A stretch of 29,759 nucleotides of DNA from JACQGZ01 sp050695215 (GCA_050695215.1 JBOGSD010000099.1:1-29759); one strand, 5' to 3'; counted from the stretch's first letter, positions 7,700 to 15,846 are shown. A program made the numbers and translations. Notes: generated from the letters alone by a model not told the origin.

Positions 7700-8125
7700 A
7701 TGACGGAGAAGCAGGCAGAGGGCATGGGCACCTTCCTTCACCCGGTGCGGCTGGGACGGCTCAACGGATCGCGCTGGGAAGACATCGACGCGCTGGTGGA
7801 CACCGGCTCTACCTACACATGGATTCCCCGTCCTCTCCTGAACCGCCTGGGGATCCCGCCGACTGACTCCCGGCGTCTTCACATGGCGGACGGCCGGGTC
7901 ATCGAGCGAGAGGCGGGTCTCGCGTTGATCACCGTGAGGGACAGCACCGTTGCCACTCTCTGCATCTTCGGGGATGTCGAGTCGATGCCCCTGCTTGGTG
8001 CAGTCAGTCTGGAGGAGTTAAGCGTCGCCGTTGATCCCGTCCAACGGCGGCTCGTCCCCGTCATAGGCTACGCTGGTCTCCCCGTCACGCCCGCCTCAGG
8101 CGCCACCCCCGAAGGGTCGGGTTAA
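7700..8125 (+). CDS. retropepsin-like aspartic protease fold protein (clan AA)
   Basis: Protein of 141 residues with the single-domain aspartyl-protease signature ALVDTGSTYTWIP, in which Asp34 of the DTG triad would be catalytic. It is followed by a beta-rich middle with ADGRVIEREAGLALI and the second hydrophobic-Gly element PLLGAVSLEELSVAVD. This is the layout of bacterial retroviral-like (clan AA) proteases, which act as dimers. It is short but complete for this group. There is no signal peptide or membrane anchor. The gene sits 19 bases after the selenoprotein gene and may have its own promoter (TAGAAT at 7685). It converges on korB with an 11-base gap. Its substrate is unknown, and several proteins of this group have not been shown to be proteolytic. 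Confidence 0.75.
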   Translation: MTEKQAEGMGTFLHPVRLGRLNGSRWEDIDALVDTGSTYTWIPRPLLNRLGIPPTDSRRLHMADGRVIEREAGLALITVRDSTVATLCIFGDVESMPLLGAVSLEELSVAVDPVQRRLVPVIGYAGLPVTPASGATPEGSG

Positions 8126-8136
8126 GTTCCCGCGGG

Positions 8137-9015
8137 CTAGCGTAAAGCCTTCAGCATCGGCTCCAGGTCGATCTTCGCCAAGTCCTCCGTACGGATCGGC
8201 ACGGGCTTAAAGGTCTTGCGCTTCCGAGGGCCGCGGTAGATGATCCCCAGCGGCTGGCGCTCCCGGCGGTCGAAGTCGGCCAGCAATTCCCAGGCCGCCT
8301 GGAGGCTCGTGGGGTCGTGGCTCTCGGGGACGTGCTCGACGTGGCCCTTGAACCATTCGTAGGTGTTGATCTTATTGTAGGTGACGCAGGGCGAGAAGTC
8401 GTTGACGAAGGCAAAGCCGGGGTGCTCCATCGCCTGCACGTAGACGTCGGCGGCGTGGCGGGGGTCGCCGGAGAAGGACTGCGCCACGAAGGTGGCGCCG
8501 GAGGCGAGGGCCAGCCGGAGTGAACTGAAGGGCGGGGGGAACTCTTCCGACCACTCCGTGATGTTCTCGCCCAATCCCGCGGTGGGGGAGCGCTGCCCGG
8601 TGGTCAGGCCGTACACCCCGTTGTCCATAACGATCAGCGTGACCTGCGGGTCGCGCCGGCAGGCGTGCACGAAGTTCTCGACGCCGATGGCGAAGGTGTC
8701 GCCGTCGCCGGCCATGGCAACCACGCGCTGGGTGGGGTTGGCCATTTTCACGCCCAGGGCGTAGGCCAGGGGACCACCGTGGGTGCCGTGGAATCCGTTG
8801 CCGTTGAGGTAATTGCGGATCTGCCCCGAGCAGCCGATCCCCCCGATCAAGAAGACCTCGTGCGGCAGCAGCTCCAGCTTCGTCAGCGCCATCTTGATGG
8901 CGTTGAGAACCCCAAAGTCGCCGCAGCCGGGGCACCACTGGATGCGATGCCGGGGGACGGCGTTCTCTTCCCAGATCTTGCTGGCCGCGATCTTGCCGGC
9001 CGGCTGGGTGCTCAT
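8137..9015 (-). CDS. korB: 2-oxoacid:ferredoxin oxidoreductase, beta subunit (KorB-like)
   Basis: Thiamine-diphosphate and 4Fe-4S binding subunit of 292 residues that oxidatively decarboxylates a 2-oxoacid to acyl-CoA and reduces ferredoxin, acting with the alpha subunit encoded just upstream. The cluster cysteines expected for the family are visible as CPGCG (Cys28, Cys31), GIGCSG (Cys62) and SPCVTYN near residue 208. The ThDP/Mg motif is GDGDTFAIGVENFVHACRRD starting at residue 103, followed by MDNGVYGLTTGQ. The ATG at 9015 has AAGGAG upstream at normal spacing. Overall pattern and length are closest to 2-oxoglutarate:ferredoxin oxidoreductase beta subunits. A branched-chain 2-oxoacid enzyme is possible, given the neighbouring liv genes. 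Confidence 0.93.
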   Translation of the reverse strand: MSTQPAGKIAASKIWEENAVPRHRIQWCPGCGDFGVLNAIKMALTKLELLPHEVFLIGGIGCSGQIRNYLNGNGFHGTHGGPLAYALGVKMANPTQRVVAMAGDGDTFAIGVENFVHACRRDPQVTLIVMDNGVYGLTTGQRSPTAGLGENITEWSEEFPPPFSSLRLALASGATFVAQSFSGDPRHAADVYVQAMEHPGFAFVNDFSPCVTYNKINTYEWFKGHVEHVPESHDPTSLQAAWELLADFDRRERQPLGIIYRGPRKRKTFKPVPIRTEDLAKIDLEPMLKALR

Positions 9016-9034
9016 CCGATCAGTCTCCTTCCTG

Positions 9035-9080
9035 GCCTCTGCTCATCGCTCTCGTGAGCCTCTGCTAATCGCCCTCGTGC
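9035..9080. repeat. two-copy 23-bp tandem repeat between korA and korB
   Basis: Bases 9035-9057 and 9058-9080 are two adjacent copies that match at 20 of 23 positions. A third start, GCCTCTA, follows at 9081. On the minus strand the unit contains the last codons of korA (EAHEGD then stop), and the second unit would encode EAHESDEQ if read. It looks like a small tandem duplication across the korA stop codon. Confidence 0.7.
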
Positions 9081-10945
9081 GCCTCTACGGCTGCCAGCGC
9101 CTCGAACTCGCCGACGCGGTACTCGGTCGCGCCGTTGCGCAGGACCTCGCGCACGCCGTGGATGATGTCGGAGACGTAGAAGACCCGCCCATTGTACTTG
9201 AGGACGCGGCGGGTGGGCAGCAGGCACTGCTCCTGGATCAGATCGGCCAGCTGTCCGGTGAAATTTTGCTCGCAGACGATCAACGCCGCGGCCCGTTCCA
9301 GGACCGGCTTGATCAGAGCGATGGGGAAGGGCCAGAGGTGGGTCAGGTGCACCACCGCGGCCTCGATCCCCTCCGCGGCCAGGCGGGCCCGCGCGTCCAG
9401 CAGCACCGGCTTGGTCGAGCCCCAGCCCACCAGGACGGGGACCCCCGCGGGATCGCCGAAGACCTGTGGGCCCCGGACGTCCTCCCGCAGGTACGTCTCC
9501 AGCTTGCGCATCCGCTTTTCCATCATGACTTTCCGGCGCGGCGGTTCGGTGGTGACGAAACCAAACTCGTCATGCTCCGTCCCGCTGACCTTGAAGATGC
9601 CGCCGGGCGTGCCGGGGATCGTCCGCGGGGAGATCCCCGAGTCGGTGATCGTGTAGCGCTTGAAGCCGTCGCGCCGCAGCTCCTCTTCGCTGAGGATGCC
9701 TTCGCGCTGGACCGTGACCGTGTGCTCGGTGAAGAAGCGCTCGGGGACGGTCTTGCGCACCTCGGCCAGCGTCAGGTCGGTGAGGAAGAAGACCGGGCAC
9801 TGATACTTGTCGGCGAGGTGAAACGCCTCAAACGCCATCGTGTAGCACTCCTCCAGCGTCGAGGGCGCCAGCACGATCCGCGGGAAGTCGCCGTGCCCCG
9901 CGCCCAGCATCATCCGCAGATCACCCTGCTCGGTCTTGGTGGGCATGCCGGTGGAAGGGCCGGCCCGCATCGAATCCACGACCACGATGGGGATCTCGGC
10001 CGTGCCCGCCAGGCCGAACTCCTCGACCTTGAGCGAGATGCCCGGGCCAGAGGAGGCGACCATCACCCGCGCCCCGGCCATCGAGGCCCCCAGCGCCGCC
10101 CGGATCGATTCCCGCTCGTTCTGCCCCTGCAGCGAGCGACCCCCGTAGCGCTGCAGGTAGCGGTCCATGAAGCCCAGCAGCGGGGAGGCGGGGGTGATGG
10201 GGTAGCCGGCGTAGAAACGGCAGCCGGCCTGGATCGCCCCCATGCCGAGGGCCTCCGAGCCGGACATCCAGAGCATGCGCTCCTTCGGGGGGGTCGCCTG
10301 CAGCCGGACGCCCACGCCGTCCCAGCCGCGATCGCGCAGGACCTCCTCGATGACCTCGCGCCCGCGGCGCGCCGCGGTCAGGTTGAGGTCGACCAGTTCC
10401 CGCCCTTTCCGCAGGAAGCGTTCCTCCAACCAGGCGGTCAGGTAGGCCTGGTCCATGTCGAACTCGAGGAGGCGGAAGAGCGCGCCGCTGACCACCATGT
10501 TCTTGACGATCTCTTTCTTCAGCTCGCGCAGCGCGATCTGGCGCGCCGGCAGGGGGAAGACCTTCACTCGGCGTCCTTCCAAGTCGTCGGTGGGGACCGC
10601 GCCGGTCGATGAATCGTAGAGGAGCACGCCGCCCTCGGCCAGGAACTGGCCGTGCCGGATGATGGTGTCGCGATTGGGCTGCGCCGGCACGTCCGGGTTG
10701 GCATCGTACTCGAGCGCCACCAAGATGTCGCTGCGGTTGTCGCCGTGCGAGACCGGCGGCTCAGCGGCAATCACCAGCGGGTCGAACTGATGCGCGCCAT
10801 AGATGGTCGAGGCGTAGTTGCGCTCGTTGGCCAGGACCGACAGGCCGGCGCGGGTGAGGATCCGTCCGACCAGATCGACGACGGTCCCCACGCCGTCCCG
10901 CAGCTGAACGCCGCCGACCAGAATCTTCAACTGTTGACTGTTCAC
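9065..10945 (-). CDS. korA: 2-oxoacid:ferredoxin oxidoreductase, fused gamma-alpha subunit (KorA-like)
   Basis: Cytoplasmic subunit of 626 residues. The first 190 or so form the gamma (CoA-side) domain, beginning VNSQQLKILVGGVQLRDGVG, and the rest is the alpha pyrimidine-binding domain with GCRFYAGYPITPASPLLGFM near residue 243. SSGPGISLKVEEFGLAGTAE, MRAGPSTGMPTKTEQGDL and AGHGDFPRIVLAPST are also typical of KorA-type alpha subunits. It pairs with korB, which starts 49 bases after its stop. I chose GTG at 10945 because the family N-terminus begins here and GAAGGGA lies at good spacing. The longer frame reaching 11293 runs into the divergent livM gene and adds only low-complexity residues. The role is ferredoxin-linked oxidation of a 2-oxoacid, most likely 2-oxoglutarate. 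Confidence 0.92.
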   Translation of the reverse strand: MNSQQLKILVGGVQLRDGVGTVVDLVGRILTRAGLSVLANERNYASTIYGAHQFDPLVIAAEPPVSHGDNRSDILVALEYDANPDVPAQPNRDTIIRHGQFLAEGGVLLYDSSTGAVPTDDLEGRRVKVFPLPARQIALRELKKEIVKNMVVSGALFRLLEFDMDQAYLTAWLEERFLRKGRELVDLNLTAARRGREVIEEVLRDRGWDGVGVRLQATPPKERMLWMSGSEALGMGAIQAGCRFYAGYPITPASPLLGFMDRYLQRYGGRSLQGQNERESIRAALGASMAGARVMVASSGPGISLKVEEFGLAGTAEIPIVVVDSMRAGPSTGMPTKTEQGDLRMMLGAGHGDFPRIVLAPSTLEECYTMAFEAFHLADKYQCPVFFLTDLTLAEVRKTVPERFFTEHTVTVQREGILSEEELRRDGFKRYTITDSGISPRTIPGTPGGIFKVSGTEHDEFGFVTTEPPRRKVMMEKRMRKLETYLREDVRGPQVFGDPAGVPVLVGWGSTKPVLLDARARLAAEGIEAAVVHLTHLWPFPIALIKPVLERAAALIVCEQNFTGQLADLIQEQCLLPTRRVLKYNGRVFYVSDIIHGVREVLRNGATEYRVGEFEALAAVEAHEGD

Positions 10946-11020
10946 CGCCGGTCCCTTCGCCCCTGAGTGCGCCGCTGAGATGGGAAGACCTCCGGGCCGT
11001 GAGGCCGCAGAGGCCCATCC

Positions 11021-11034
11021 ATTAAGAATATAAC
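11021..11034 (-). promoter_or_regulatory. AT-rich island in the korA/livM divergent region, possible extended -10
   Basis: In a very GC-rich gap of about 130 bases, 11021-11034 is almost all A/T. On the minus strand it reads TGTTATATT, an extended -10 pattern (TGnTATAAT-like) pointing at korA with a leader of about 75 bases. On the plus strand TATAAC at 11029-11034 could serve livM. No good -35 hexamer is seen for either, so this is a location call more than a proven promoter. Confidence 0.4.
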
Positions 11035-11077
11035 ACAGGGAAACACCGCCTCCCTCCCGAACGGCCCTCGTGCGCGA

Positions 11078-12061
11078 ATGGAGCTCCGGCAGCGTTACGA
11101 GGAGGATCTCTTCCTGGTGCGCGGCGCCGCCGCCTGGCTGGCCACCGCGGCGCTGTTGGCGGCGCTGGCGCTGTTCCCGTTCTACAGCCCGCGCTACCTG
11201 CTCTTCCCGGCCATCCTGGTGGCGATCAACGCCACGGTGGCGGTGGGGCTGAACGTCCTCACCGGCCTGACCGGCCAGATCTCCCTCGGCCACGCTGGCT
11301 TCGTGGGGATCGGCGCGTACGCGGCCACCCTGCTGGCGGCGCGCCTGGACTTCCCCTGGTTCTTAGCCTGGCCGGCGGCCGGCCTGATCGCGGCGGCCTT
11401 CGGCGTGCTGGTCGGCGTGCCCGCCCTGCGCCTCACCGGACCCTACCTCACCATCGCCACCCTCGGCTTTGGCGTCGCCGTCCATCAGGTGCTGACCAAC
11501 TGGGAAGCGCTCTCGGGGGGACGGATGGGGCTGCCCGTGCCGCGGGTCGCCTTCGGCCCGGCCGCGCTGACGAACGACCAGCGCCTCTACTATCTCGCCG
11601 TGGGCGTGGCCGTGCTCCTGACGTGGGCCGCGGCGAACCTGGCCCGGTCGCACGTGGGGCGCGCCTTCGTCGCGCTGCGCGACAGCGACATCGCCGCGGA
11701 AGTGATGGGCGTCAACCTAACCCGCTACAAGGTGCTGGCTTTCGCCGTCTCCGCCTTCTACGCGGGGATCGGGGGGGCGCTCTTCGCCCAGGCGCTGCGC
11801 CATCTGGAGCCGCAGTCCTTCGATCTGCTGCAGTCCATCACGTACTTTGCCATGATCGTCGTGGGCGGCCTGGGGACCGTCTCCGGCGCGGTCCTCGGAG
11901 CGGGCGTCATCACCCTGCTCCCCGGTTATCTCGGTGAGCTGCGAGCATGGCTGCCGGTGATCTTCGGGACGGCGATCATCCTGATCATGATGGTCGAGCC
12001 GCGGGGACTCTACGGCCGCTGGCTGCGCATCCGGCGTTACTTCAAGTCGTGGCCGATGTGA
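11078..12061 (+). CDS. livM: branched-chain amino-acid ABC transporter permease LivM
   Basis: Inner-membrane permease of 327 residues with eight to ten hydrophobic segments. Family hallmarks are NVLTGLTGQISLGHAGFVGI near residue 60, ALRLTGPYLTIATLGF, and GRAFVALRDSDIAAEVMGVN in the cytoplasmic coupling region, followed by YKVLAFAVSAFYAGIGGALF. With LivH it forms the translocation pore for branched-chain or related amino acids, powered by LivG and LivF. The ATG at 11078 is chosen because the cytoplasmic N-terminal sequence ELRQRYEEDLF leads straight into the first helix. livM is first in the operon, whereas livH usually precedes livM. The true substrate of such systems is often broader than leucine, isoleucine and valine. 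Confidence 0.93.
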   Translation: MELRQRYEEDLFLVRGAAAWLATAALLAALALFPFYSPRYLLFPAILVAINATVAVGLNVLTGLTGQISLGHAGFVGIGAYAATLLAARLDFPWFLAWPAAGLIAAAFGVLVGVPALRLTGPYLTIATLGFGVAVHQVLTNWEALSGGRMGLPVPRVAFGPAALTNDQRLYYLAVGVAVLLTWAAANLARSHVGRAFVALRDSDIAAEVMGVNLTRYKVLAFAVSAFYAGIGGALFAQALRHLEPQSFDLLQSITYFAMIVVGGLGTVSGAVLGAGVITLLPGYLGELRAWLPVIFGTAIILIMMVEPRGLYGRWLRIRRYFKSWPM

Positions 12062-12109
12062 CCGCCCGCGGACGCCTCCGCGCGCCGGGGGAGACGAGGC
12101 ACGGCTGAT

Positions 12110-12979
12110 CTGGCGCAGTTCGTCGTCGGCGGGCTGGCCGCGGGCACCCTCTACGGCCTCGTCGCGCTGGGGATCGTCCTGCTCTACCGATCCTCTCGCG
12201 TGCTGAATTTCGCCCACGGGGATCAGGCCACCCTCGGCGCCTTCATCGCGTTCACGCTGCTCGTCGGACTGGAATGGCCGTTCGCGTCCGCGGTGGTGGC
12301 CGCCCTGGGTGCGGGGGCCGCGGCCGGCGCGGTCTTCTACTTCGTCGTGCTGCGCCCGATCAAGGAGTCCACCCTGCTGGGCCGGATCGTGGTGACGCTC
12401 GGCCTGGCCCTGGCCCTGAGCGGCCTGAACTCCCTGGTCTTCGGCCCGGACACCAAGGTCTTGCCGTTTCCTCTCTCCGACATCCGCGTCTACCGCCTCG
12501 GCGGCGTCGTCATCAGTCAGTTGAGCCTGGGGCTCTCGGCGGCCGGACTCCTGCTGATGATCCTGCTCTACCTCCTGGTGCAGCGGACGAAGGTGGGACT
12601 GGCGATGCGCGCCGTCTCGCAGAACCTGGTGGCCGCCCAGGCGCTGGGGATTCCGTCGCGCCGCATTTTCGCGTTGACCTGGGGGCTGGCCGGGGCGCTG
12701 GGGGCGGCGGCCGGCATCCTGACGGCCCCGGCCACACTGCTCACCCCGTTCATGATGCTGGACCCGTTTCTGAAGGGTTTTGCGGCGGCCGTGCTGGGGG
12801 GGATGGACAGCATGCCGGGAGCGGTCCTGGGCGGGTGGCTCCTGGGTCTGACGGAGAGCCTGTTCGCCGGTTATGTCTCCGTGAGATTCAAGACGACGCT
12901 GGCCTTTCTGATCATCATCGTGACGCTGATGGTGCGCCCCGAAGGGCTGCTGGGGCGGGAGTTCCACCGGCGCGTCTAG
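12110..12979 (+). CDS. livH: branched-chain amino-acid ABC transporter permease LivH (non-ATG start)
   Basis: Second permease of the Liv transporter. The conserved N-terminal segment VVGGLAAGTLYGLVALGIVL and SRVLNFAHGDQATLGAF shows the gene begins well before the first ATG at 12200. Between the livM stop (12059-12061, same frame) and this segment there is no ATG, GTG or TTG. CTG at 12110, ten bases after GAGG, gives 289 residues, the usual family length. ACG at 12101, seven bases after GGGGGAG, is the alternative. Later motifs include GLAMRAVSQNLVAAQALGI (coupling helix region) and AVLGGMDSMPGAVLGG. It follows livM by about 48 bases and precedes livK by 93 bases. Function is confident, the start is not. 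Confidence 0.9.
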   Translation: MAQFVVGGLAAGTLYGLVALGIVLLYRSSRVLNFAHGDQATLGAFIAFTLLVGLEWPFASAVVAALGAGAAAGAVFYFVVLRPIKESTLLGRIVVTLGLALALSGLNSLVFGPDTKVLPFPLSDIRVYRLGGVVISQLSLGLSAAGLLLMILLYLLVQRTKVGLAMRAVSQNLVAAQALGIPSRRIFALTWGLAGALGAAAGILTAPATLLTPFMMLDPFLKGFAAAVLGGMDSMPGAVLGGWLLGLTESLFAGYVSVRFKTTLAFLIIIVTLMVRPEGLLGREFHRRV

Positions 12980-12999
12980 AGCAGGGGGTGGGCGGCGCG

Positions 13000-13005
13000 T
13001 ATAAA
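13000..13005 (+). promoter_or_regulatory. possible -10 element TATAAA before livK
   Basis: TATAAA stands out in the GC-rich 93-base livH-livK gap, about 68 bases before the livK start. Binding-protein genes often have an extra internal promoter because they are needed in excess. No clear -35 is seen, so this is weak. Confidence 0.2.
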
Positions 13006-13072
13006 GGGGAGGGGCCGGGCGGGGAATGCCGAAAAGGCTGGGGCGACTTCATCTCAAAGGGGAGTGGCAACG

Positions 13073-14263
13073 ATGAGGTACCTGCGCGTGTTGGGACTGG
13101 TGCTCGTGCTGGCGGCGCTCCTTGCCTCCGCCAGTGTGGGCGTGGCCCAGGAGCGAGGCATCACGCCCACCGAGATCGTCATCGGCAGCACGGTGCCGCT
13201 CTCCGGTCCGGCCGCCTTCTGGGGACTGGGGGTCGGAGGGGGGATCGACGCCTACTTGAAGCTGATCAACGAAGCGGGCGGCATCCACGGCCGGCGCTTC
13301 CGCACCGTCCTGCTGGATGACTCCTATCTGCCGCCGCGCGCCGCCGTCAATGCCCGCGAACTGGTGGAGCGCCACAACGTCTTTGCGATCGTCGGGATGA
13401 TCGGTACGGCCAACGCCTTCGCGACGCGAGAGTACATCCTGGAAAGCAAGGTGCTCTGGATCACCCCCACCACCAACGACATCTGGGCGGGGCTGCGGCC
13501 CGAACAGAAGAAGTACCTCTTCGTCACCTATCCCTCCTATCACAACGAGGGGCGCATCCTCACCGAGTACGCGGCGAAGAACCTCGGCGCCAAGTCGATC
13601 GCCGTGTTCTATCAGAACGATGAGTACGGCCTGGGGCTGCTGCGCGGGGTGAAGTACGGCGCGGCGCAATCGAAGGGGGTCAAGTTCGCCGGGCAAGCCT
13701 CCTACGAGGTCACCGACGCCGATGTCAGCGCCCAGGCGGTGAAGCTGCGGGCGACAGGGGCGGACACCGTCTTCATCGCCGCCACGCCTTCAGCGGGCGC
13801 CTTGATCGTGCGCGAGATGGCCAAACTGGGGTGGCAGCCGAAGAAGCTGGCCACCTTCACCCTCGGCGACCCGATCATGTTCCGCCTCGCCGGGGAGGCC
13901 TGGAACGATATCTACATCGGGCAATATTTCCCGACTCCGGGCACGGACGCGAAGGTCGATGAGATGCTGGCCAACCTGATCCGCATCAGCCCCGCCCTGC
14001 GCAACAGCCCGTACAATGCCCTGGCCGGCGTTTCGTTCGTCGAACCGCTGGTCGAGGCGCTGCGGCGGGTCGGACCCAACCCGACCAAGGACCGCGTCGT
14101 GGAAGCGATGGAAAGCCTCCGCAACTGGGACGGCGCGGTTTCCCGCGCGGTCACCTTTGGGAAGGACCGGCACCAGGGGCTGAACCGGATCTTCATCGTG
14201 AAGGCGTTGAACGGACAGTACGTCAAGGTGACCGACTGGATTTCGTATCAGACCCAGTACTGA
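13073..14263 (+). CDS. livK: branched-chain amino-acid ABC transporter substrate-binding protein (LivK-like)
   Basis: Exported binding protein of 396 residues. The N-terminus MRYLRVLGLVLVLAALLAS is a Sec signal peptide with cleavage likely near GVAQ, and no lipobox Cys is present. The mature part begins ITPTEIVIGSTVPLSGPAAF, typical of periplasmic-binding type-1 (Leu/Ile/Val) proteins, then GGIHGRRFRTVLLDDSY and the hinge-region pattern AVNARELVERHNVFAIVGMIGTAN. It captures the ligand outside the membrane and delivers it to LivHM. ATG 13073 is preferred over the in-frame GTG at 13064 because AAGGGGAG sits at proper distance. It ends in a hairpin that also covers the start of livG. Confidence 0.92.
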   Translation: MRYLRVLGLVLVLAALLASASVGVAQERGITPTEIVIGSTVPLSGPAAFWGLGVGGGIDAYLKLINEAGGIHGRRFRTVLLDDSYLPPRAAVNARELVERHNVFAIVGMIGTANAFATREYILESKVLWITPTTNDIWAGLRPEQKKYLFVTYPSYHNEGRILTEYAAKNLGAKSIAVFYQNDEYGLGLLRGVKYGAAQSKGVKFAGQASYEVTDADVSAQAVKLRATGADTVFIAATPSAGALIVREMAKLGWQPKKLATFTLGDPIMFRLAGEAWNDIYIGQYFPTPGTDAKVDEMLANLIRISPALRNSPYNALAGVSFVEPLVEALRRVGPNPTKDRVVEAMESLRNWDGAVSRAVTFGKDRHQGLNRIFIVKALNGQYVKVTDWISYQTQY

Positions 14264-14277
14264 CGGCCATCGGCCGT
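14263..14277 (+). promoter_or_regulatory. hairpin spanning livK stop and livG start
   Basis: ACGGCC (14263-14268) pairs perfectly with GGCCGT (14272-14277) around loop ATC. The stem includes the last base of the livK stop and the first two bases of the livG GTG start, and no separate ribosome-binding site for livG is visible. Such a hairpin can protect livK mRNA and lower livG translation. Confidence 0.4.
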
Positions 14278-15058
14278 GGGTAACCCGGACGCGCTGTTGG
14301 AGGTGCGCGACCTCTCCATCGCGTTCGGTGGCGTACAGGCGCTGGCGGGGGTCGACTTCGCGGTCGGCCCCCGCGCGCTGGTCTCGCTGATCGGCCCGAA
14401 CGGCGCCGGCAAGACCACCCTCTACAACTGCATCTCCGGCCTCTACCGTCCAGACGGCGGGACGATCCGCTTCCGCGGCGAATCGCTGCGGGGGCTGCGG
14501 CCCGACGCGGTGGCCCGCCGCGGCATCGCCCGCACCTTCCAGAACATCGAGCTCTTCCGCAGCAGCACCGTCCTCGAGAACGTCCTCCTCGGGCGCCACC
14601 TGCACTACCGCGCCGGCCTGCTCAGCGCGGCGGTAGGAGGCTGGGCCTGGCGACGGGAGGAGGTGCGCCACCGCCGGCGCGCCGAGGAGATCCTGGACTT
14701 CCTGGACCTGCAGAGCGCCCGGGAGCGGCGGGTGGGCGACCTGCCGCTGGGGCAGCAGCGGATGGTGGAGATCGCGCGTGCCCTGGCGGTGGAGCCGGCC
14801 CTCCTGCTGCTGGACGAACCCAGCAGCGGGATGACCGCCGAGGAGAAAGTCGACCTCGTCTTTCGCATCCGAGACGTCCAGGCGCAGTGGTCCATCGCCG
14901 CGGTGGTGGTCGAGCACGACCTGCGGCTGGTCATGGACATCTCCGAGCGTGTCACCGTCCTCGATCACGGGGTGAAGATCGCCGAGGGCACGCCGGCGGA
15001 GGTGCAGCAGGATCCCCTGGTGATCCATGCCTACCTGGGCGAGGCGCTGCCGGCCTGA
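14276..15058 (+). CDS. livG: branched-chain amino-acid ABC transporter ATP-binding protein LivG
   Basis: Cytoplasmic ATPase of 260 residues, the usual LivG size. The Walker A motif is GPNGAGKTTLYN near residue 42. The LivG-typical RGIARTFQNIELF lies in the Q-loop region, the signature is LPLGQQRMVEIARALA, and Walker B is LLLLDEPSSGM, followed by VVVEHDLRLVMDISERVTVLDHG, which contains the switch His. It energises the LivHM pore together with LivF. The GTG start overlaps a hairpin with the livK stop. The TGA stop overlaps the livF ATG (TGATG), so translation of the two ATPases is coupled. All catalytic motifs are intact. Confidence 0.94.
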   Translation: MGNPDALLEVRDLSIAFGGVQALAGVDFAVGPRALVSLIGPNGAGKTTLYNCISGLYRPDGGTIRFRGESLRGLRPDAVARRGIARTFQNIELFRSSTVLENVLLGRHLHYRAGLLSAAVGGWAWRREEVRHRRRAEEILDFLDLQSARERRVGDLPLGQQRMVEIARALAVEPALLLLDEPSSGMTAEEKVDLVFRIRDVQAQWSIAAVVVEHDLRLVMDISERVTVLDHGVKIAEGTPAEVQQDPLVIHAYLGEALPA

Positions 15059-15846
15059 TGGGCGCGCCCGGCGCTACGCTGCTGGCGGTCGCCAACGTCG
15101 AGACCGCGTACTACGGCCGGCTGACGGTGCTCCACGGGGTCTCGCTGACGGTGGGGGATGAAGAGATCGTCGCGGTCCTCGGCAGCAACGGCGCGGGGAA
15201 GACCACGCTCCTGCGCACGGTGATGGGGTACATCCCCGACCAGCCGGACAAGGGCACGGTGGAGGTCATGGGGCGCCGCGTCAACGGATGGGACCCCGAA
15301 GACGTGGCCCGCCTGGGTGTGGCCTACATCCCGGAAGGCCGGGGCATGTTCCCCGAACTCACCGTGGAAGAGAACCTGGCCCTGGGCGCCTACACACGCC
15401 GCGACGGCGAACTGAGGCGCGACCTGAACCGTGTGCTGCGCCTCTTTCCGATCCTCGGCGACCGCGCCCACCAGCAGGCCGGCACGCTCTCGGGTGGGGA
15501 GCAGCAAATGCTGGCGATCGGCCGGGCGCTGCTGATGCGCCCGAAACTGCTGATGCTGGACGAGCCCTCCCTCGGCCTGGCCCCCCTGGTCGTGCGGGAG
15601 ATCTTCGGCGTCATCCGCGAGATCCACGCCGCCGGCACCGCCATCCTGCTGGTGGAGCAGAACGCCCGGATGGCCCTCGAACTGGCGGACCGCGGCTACG
15701 TGCTGGAAAGCGGGCGGATCGTCCTGGAGGGGCCCGCGGCACGGCTGCGCGAGAACCCGCACGTGCAGGAACTCTACCTGGGGATCAGCCGGGAGCCGAG
15801 CGTGAAGGGCTACCGGCGTTACAAGCTGCGGCGGCGCTGGTCCTAG
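15058..15846 (+). CDS. livF: branched-chain amino-acid ABC transporter ATP-binding protein LivF
   Basis: Second cytoplasmic ATPase of the Liv system, 262 residues. Motifs are GSNGAGKTTLLRTVMGY (Walker A), LGVAYIPEGRGMFPELTVEE (LivF-type Q-loop region), LSGGEQQMLAIGRALL (signature) and LLMLDEPSLGLAP (Walker B), then ILLVEQNARMALELADRGYV. The C-terminus VKGYRRYKLRRRW is a basic tail somewhat longer than in many LivF proteins. The ATG at 15058 overlaps the livG stop. A longer in-frame start inside livG (14887) is rejected because it would duplicate livG coding space. Its stop overlaps the stop of the convergent acyl-CoA synthetase by four bases. Confidence 0.94.
   Translation: MGAPGATLLAVANVETAYYGRLTVLHGVSLTVGDEEIVAVLGSNGAGKTTLLRTVMGYIPDQPDKGTVEVMGRRVNGWDPEDVARLGVAYIPEGRGMFPELTVEENLALGAYTRRDGELRRDLNRVLRLFPILGDRAHQQAGTLSGGEQQMLAIGRALLMRPKLLMLDEPSLGLAPLVVREIFGVIREIHAAGTAILLVEQNARMALELADRGYVLESGRIVLEGPAARLRENPHVQELYLGISREPSVKGYRRYKLRRRWS

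Noticed and set aside
8813..10612. A 599-residue frame antisense to korA and korB
   Set aside because: No recognisable domains and repetitive Arg/Gly/Asp content. The minus-strand reading gives clear oxidoreductase subunits.
10946..11293. N-terminal extension of korA to 11293
   Set aside because: It overlaps the start of divergent livM and has no similarity to the family. GTG 10945 with its ribosome site fits the conserved N-terminus.
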